Made by a program: the position numbers and the translations under genes. The notes below the pieces were generated by a model. That model saw nothing but the letters and a program-made list of their open reading frames with translations. It did not search any database and had not been told where the DNA came from. From Eubacterium sp. (GTDB lineage Bacteria > Bacillota > Clostridia > Lachnospirales > Lachnospiraceae), in NCBI GenBank assembly GCA_017965495.1, contig JAGCPW010000025.1, positions 27,692 to 91,691 of the forward strand: a DNA stretch of 64,000 bases. The letters run 5' to 3'. Shown here one piece after another: positions 62,823-64,000 of the stretch. Every line of letters begins with the position of its first letter. The stretch's first letter is position 1.

Positions 62823-64000
62823 ATGGGTAAATTAGAGTATTTAGACAAAAAAGGAACATTCACACTAGACAATCCGGATTTGACTAGCTATATGTATTTC
62901 CCTTTGGCGAACGAGGCTGGAATTATGGGAGCCATCACGCCAGATTTAAATGGAGATATTAAACTAGATCAAAACACGTTCTTTTTGGAGCCGGTAAGTA
63001 GTGAGAATCTTCATAATAATAAGTCGTCTAGAAACTTCTGGGTGTATGTGGAGGGAAAAGGTGCCTGGTCTGTTACAGGTAAGAGTGCTAAGCAGCAGGC
63101 AGAACTATTCACTGACGAGAAGGACGATGTAAAACTAACGGCTGGTATCATGTGGCATCAGGTTGAGCGCGAGTCTAAGGAACTTGGTCTTAAGGCTACC
63201 ATTACATCTTATGCGCCAAATGCAGATGGCGAGATTGAGATGAACGATGAGACGCTTGAGCCTACGGACGATCAGGTTGAACTAACAAAAATAACAATCA
63301 AAAATATTTCAGACGAAGAAGTAGAATACACACCAACAGTGGCTATTCCAATGTACAGCAGATCTGCTGACAACATTCGTGACCACAGACACGTGACATC
63401 GCTACTTCATAGAACTAAAACTATCAAAAACGGTGTAGTGGTTTATCCTACACTTACTTTTGACGAGCGTGGTCACAATAAGAACGAAATGATTTACGCC
63501 ACTATGGCCAAAGAAGAAGTGGATGGCGAGATGGTTTCACCTATCAGCTTTTGTCCAGTGGTGGAAGAGTTTATTGGAGACGGCGGAAGTTTCGAGAACC
63601 CATACTACGTAATGACTAACAAGCCACTTCCATACACTGAGGAAGAGATGCGCGTGGACGGCTACGAGACAGTGGGCGCCATCAGATTTAATGATGCCAC
63701 TTTGCAGCCGGGTGAGGAGCGCACATACATAGTGGCTCTTGGCTATGGTAAGTCTGAAACTGAAATCATTAATATAGGAAAGAAGTACTTGCTTACTCGC
63801 CACTTCGACAAATACCTCGAAGCCACAAAAGAGTACTGGCAAGACAAAATAAATGTAAGTTATAGATCTTCAGATACTGATTTTGATAACTGGATGCACT
63901 GGGTTAACTTCCAACCAATGCTTAGAAGAATATATGGATGTTCATTCCTACCTCATCACGACTACGGCAAAGGTGGTAGAGGCTGGAGAGATTTGTGGCA
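62823..64000 (+). CDS. GH94/GH161-type glycan phosphorylase, N-terminal part (runs off the window)
   Basis: 392 codons and two bases are present, still open at the end. No signal peptide. The N-terminal beta-sandwich (about 1-300) includes YMYFPLANEAGIMGAITPDL (about 20-39) and VAIPMYSRSADNIRDHRHVT (about 169-188); the catalytic barrel begins near 345 with WMHWVNFQPMLRRIYGCSFL and HHDYGKGGRGWRDLWQ, the family's start of the active-site region. The order fits the GH94/GH149/GH161 group. Differs clearly from the first phosphorylase, so it may act on other chain lengths. AGGAGAG precedes the ATG. The catalytic Asp lies beyond the window. Confidence 0.8.
   Translation, partial: MGKLEYLDKKGTFTLDNPDLTSYMYFPLANEAGIMGAITPDLNGDIKLDQNTFFLEPVSSENLHNNKSSRNFWVYVEGKGAWSVTGKSAKQQAELFTDEKDDVKLTAGIMWHQVERESKELGLKATITSYAPNADGEIEMNDETLEPTDDQVELTKITIKNISDEEVEYTPTVAIPMYSRSADNIRDHRHVTSLLHRTKTIKNGVVVYPTLTFDERGHNKNEMIYATMAKEEVDGEMVSPISFCPVVEEFIGDGGSFENPYYVMTNKPLPYTEEEMRVDGYETVGAIRFNDATLQPGEERTYIVALGYGKSETEIINIGKKYLLTRHFDKYLEATKEYWQDKINVSYRSSDTDFDNWMHWVNFQPMLRRIYGCSFLPHHDYGKGGRGWRDLW

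Noticed and set aside
63537-63842. Antisense open frame of about 100 codons inside the second phosphorylase
   Set aside because: It opposes a clearly coding gene with conserved motifs and has no ribosome site.
1-64000. CRISPR array, tRNA genes, rRNA or insertion sequence transposases
   Set aside because: I saw no regularly spaced repeats, no clover-leaf with a CCA end, no rRNA sequence and no transposase frame; SRP RNA is the only recognisable RNA gene.

Overview
The window looks like a chromosomal segment of a low-GC Gram-positive anaerobe of the Clostridia, most likely family Lachnospiraceae (Butyrivibrio/Lachnospira/Eubacterium-like). This is inferred from the AT-rich sequence, strong AGGAGG-type ribosome sites, sigma-A promoters with 17-bp spacers, the gene order hprK-glk-murB-rapZ-whiA, a large Bacillus-type SRP RNA with an Alu domain, an E. 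coli-type DnaE, split transketolase subunits, and lysine-rich secreted glycosidases. No species is claimed.

Region 1 (1-19,320) is mostly housekeeping on the + strand: the end of hprK, a ROK glucokinase, murB, rapZ, whiA, a membrane protein, dnaE, an rRNA methyltransferase, a GH18 lipoprotein behind a structured leader, tadA, the SRP RNA, then dnaX-ybaB-recR, a large TPR/acidic/ATPase protein of unknown role and a two-gene transketolase, closed by a strong terminator. Region 2 (19,323-36,640) is mixed: a sigma-70-derived protein that keeps the core-binding part but lacks promoter-recognition regions, an NTF2-like membrane protein, murA, a secreted FN3 protein, a LeuA enzyme fused to an AraC DNA-binding domain, metK, a DUF2752 protein, pyridoxamine kinase divergent from a MocR regulator fused to a complete CCA-adding enzyme, phosphohexomutase, ispE, murI, DUF1934, and plsC.

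Region 3 (36,877-57,552) reads as a beta-glucan (probably beta-1,3 or mixed-linkage) use locus. It has a surface carbohydrate-binding protein, a lipoprotein solute-binding protein, a giant membrane-anchored receptor with extra domains, two MalF/MalG-type permease pairs, an NHL-TPR-Yip1 membrane protein, a DUF5696-like protein, two secreted GH16 endoglucanases, and a GH94-type phosphorylase. The likely flow is that GH16 enzymes cut glucan outside the cell, the receptors and permeases bring in oligosaccharides (the ATPase must come from elsewhere), the cytoplasmic phosphorylase yields glucose-1-phosphate, and the phosphohexomutase and glucokinase in the window could feed glycolysis. A second phosphorylase starts at 62,823 and runs off the end.

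Region 4 (57,628-62,766), between the two phosphorylases, holds small accessory genes (GNAT, a TIGR04076-like protein, a metallo-beta-lactamase-rubredoxin protein, an ABC-2 exporter) and an AT-rich two-gene unit, XRE-nucleotidyltransferase plus RhuM, that looks like an acquired toxin-antitoxin or defence module.

The best candidates for undescribed biology are the two enzyme-regulator fusions (LeuA-AraC and MocR-CCA transferase), each with an inverted repeat in front, the truncated sigma-like protein, the two-permease-pair glucan module, and the XRE-MNT/RhuM pair.
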